Assembly: GCA_023441845.1 (NCBI GenBank)
Contig: JAEZNF010000532.1
Span: 1 to 5,468 of the forward strand
Origin: Bacillota bacterium
GTDB taxonomy: Bacteria > Bacillota > Clostridia > Acetivibrionales > DSM-2933
DNA length: 5,468 nucleotides
Direction: 5' to 3'
The translations under genes were made by a program, and so were the position numbers. Below, piece by piece: positions 4,880 through 5,468 of this stretch. Below the pieces are notes generated by a model. That model searched no databases. It saw only the letters and a list, made by a program, of their open reading frames with translations, and was not told where the DNA came from. Position 1 is the first letter of the stretch. Every line of letters begins with the position of its first letter.

Positions 4880-5468
4880 CTAAGGCTTTATTTGATTTTT
4901 GTTTTCAGCCAATCTTATGGTATATCTGGTGACGGTGTTTGCCGTTACTTTTACATCGATGGAAGAAGGTACTATATACTGCTTGGGAAAAGTTGTTTCC
5001 GAAAATCCAACTTTAAAATTGCCTTCATTTAACTTGAAAACCGAGATGCCTTCCGAATTTGTTATTGACAGTACGTTGTTTGGAAAGCCGGGAGCGGCAA
5101 CAGTCCCCTCGACAGCTAAATCCAGATTAGGGACAGGCTCGTTGTCCTTATCCAGAACTTCTATTTCAGCTATGCCCCAGTTCTGCGGGTCATTCAAAGG
5201 AGAGTTTTCCAGATTTACGGTAATTATTTTTGTCCCGGCAGTTTTAAGATCGAAAAAAAAGGGAGAGGGCAGCTGGTATTCGGTTGGAAAATACGTGGAT
5301 GAAAAGCTGACTCTGAAAGTACCTTTATCAAGTGAATACCGTGCTTCGCCGAGGCTGTCGGTAGTAAGTGTTTGATAAAAAGTCTTTTTTTGAGTGACGG
5401 ATTCGCCGCTGACGGTCATTTCAACATTTGGTACAGGCTCTCCGCTTTTTTTATCGACAATCTTTATT
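4880..5468 (-). CDS. Protein with tandem Ig/transthyretin-like repeats, C-terminal part
   Basis: At least 195 residues; the frame is open to the window edge, so the N-terminus is missing. The ATG at 5419 lies in the middle of a repeat and is not the start. Two copies of one domain are visible, about 101 residues apart. Copy 1 (fragment residues 1-86) runs from IVDKKSGEPVPNVEMTV through DSLGEARYSLDKGTFRVSF and YFPTEYQLPS to a TVNL strand. Copy 2 (about 99-186) runs from VLDKDNEPVPNLDLAV through NSEGISVFKLNEGNFKVGF and TFPKQYIVPS to YTIRL. The pattern of D.....PVPN, G...F.L..G.F.V.F, FP..Y..P resembles SpaA/CNA-B or carboxypeptidase-regulatory (prealbumin-like) beta-sandwiches used as stalk or adhesion modules. 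It ends in ENKNQIKP with no LPXTG motif or membrane anchor. It has the same orientation as the proline-rich gene 188 bp downstream. The true function is unknown. Confidence 0.85.
   Translation of the reverse strand, partial: IKIVDKKSGEPVPNVEMTVSGESVTQKKTFYQTLTTDSLGEARYSLDKGTFRVSFSSTYFPTEYQLPSPFFFDLKTAGTKIITVNLENSPLNDPQNWGIAEIEVLDKDNEPVPNLDLAVEGTVAAPGFPNNVLSITNSEGISVFKLNEGNFKVGFSETTFPKQYIVPSSIDVKVTANTVTRYTIRLAENKNQIKP

Noticed and set aside
4899..5375. 158-codon open frame on the + strand.
   Set aside because: It is antisense to the repeat-domain gene, whose frame shows clear internal repeat homology; the + strand translation has no recognisable motif or good ribosome binding site.

Overview
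The window looks like a chromosomal segment of a low- to mid-GC Firmicute, most likely a member of the Clostridia. This rests on the gene order rsgA-rpe-thiN, strong AGGAGG-type ribosome binding sites, use of GTG and TTG starts, and the protein sequences. I cannot name the species from sequence alone.

Positions 1-1634 (+ strand) are the end of a compact housekeeping operon. They hold the 3' end of rsgA (30S ribosome-assembly GTPase), rpe (ribulose-phosphate 3-epimerase) and thiN (thiamine pyrophosphokinase). The genes are tightly spaced: 35 nt between rsgA and rpe, and an ATGA overlap between rpe and thiN. In Firmicutes this run normally follows prpC-prkC, which would lie upstream of the window. 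The rpe coding sequence contains a perfect 15-bp inverted repeat, and thiN contains an 11-bp stem.

Positions 1631-3391 (- strand) encode an NFACT protein, RqcH, of the ribosome-associated quality-control pathway. It converges on thiN so tightly that the two stop codons overlap. Two translation-linked factors, RsgA and RqcH, therefore sit within a few kilobases.

Positions 3392-3689 contain no conventional gene. They hold the most unusual structure in the window: a long imperfect palindrome (about 3513-3628) whose right arm can alternatively pair with a third segment to form a terminator-like hairpin with a T6 tract on the + strand. The loop of that hairpin carries UCCUCCU, complementary to Shine-Dalgarno sequences. 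I read this as a bidirectional terminator and a candidate + strand small RNA, possibly with a 33-codon ORF; this is inference.

Positions 3690-4691 and 4880-5468 (- strand) encode two poorly characterised proteins. The first has a long proline-rich, partly 30-bp-repetitive N-terminus, no signal peptide, and a C-terminal beta-rich domain resembling carbohydrate-binding modules. The second, truncated by the window edge, is built of at least two Ig/transthyretin-like repeats of about 100 residues. Both look structural or surface-associated rather than enzymatic. No mobile element, CRISPR array, tRNA or rRNA was seen.
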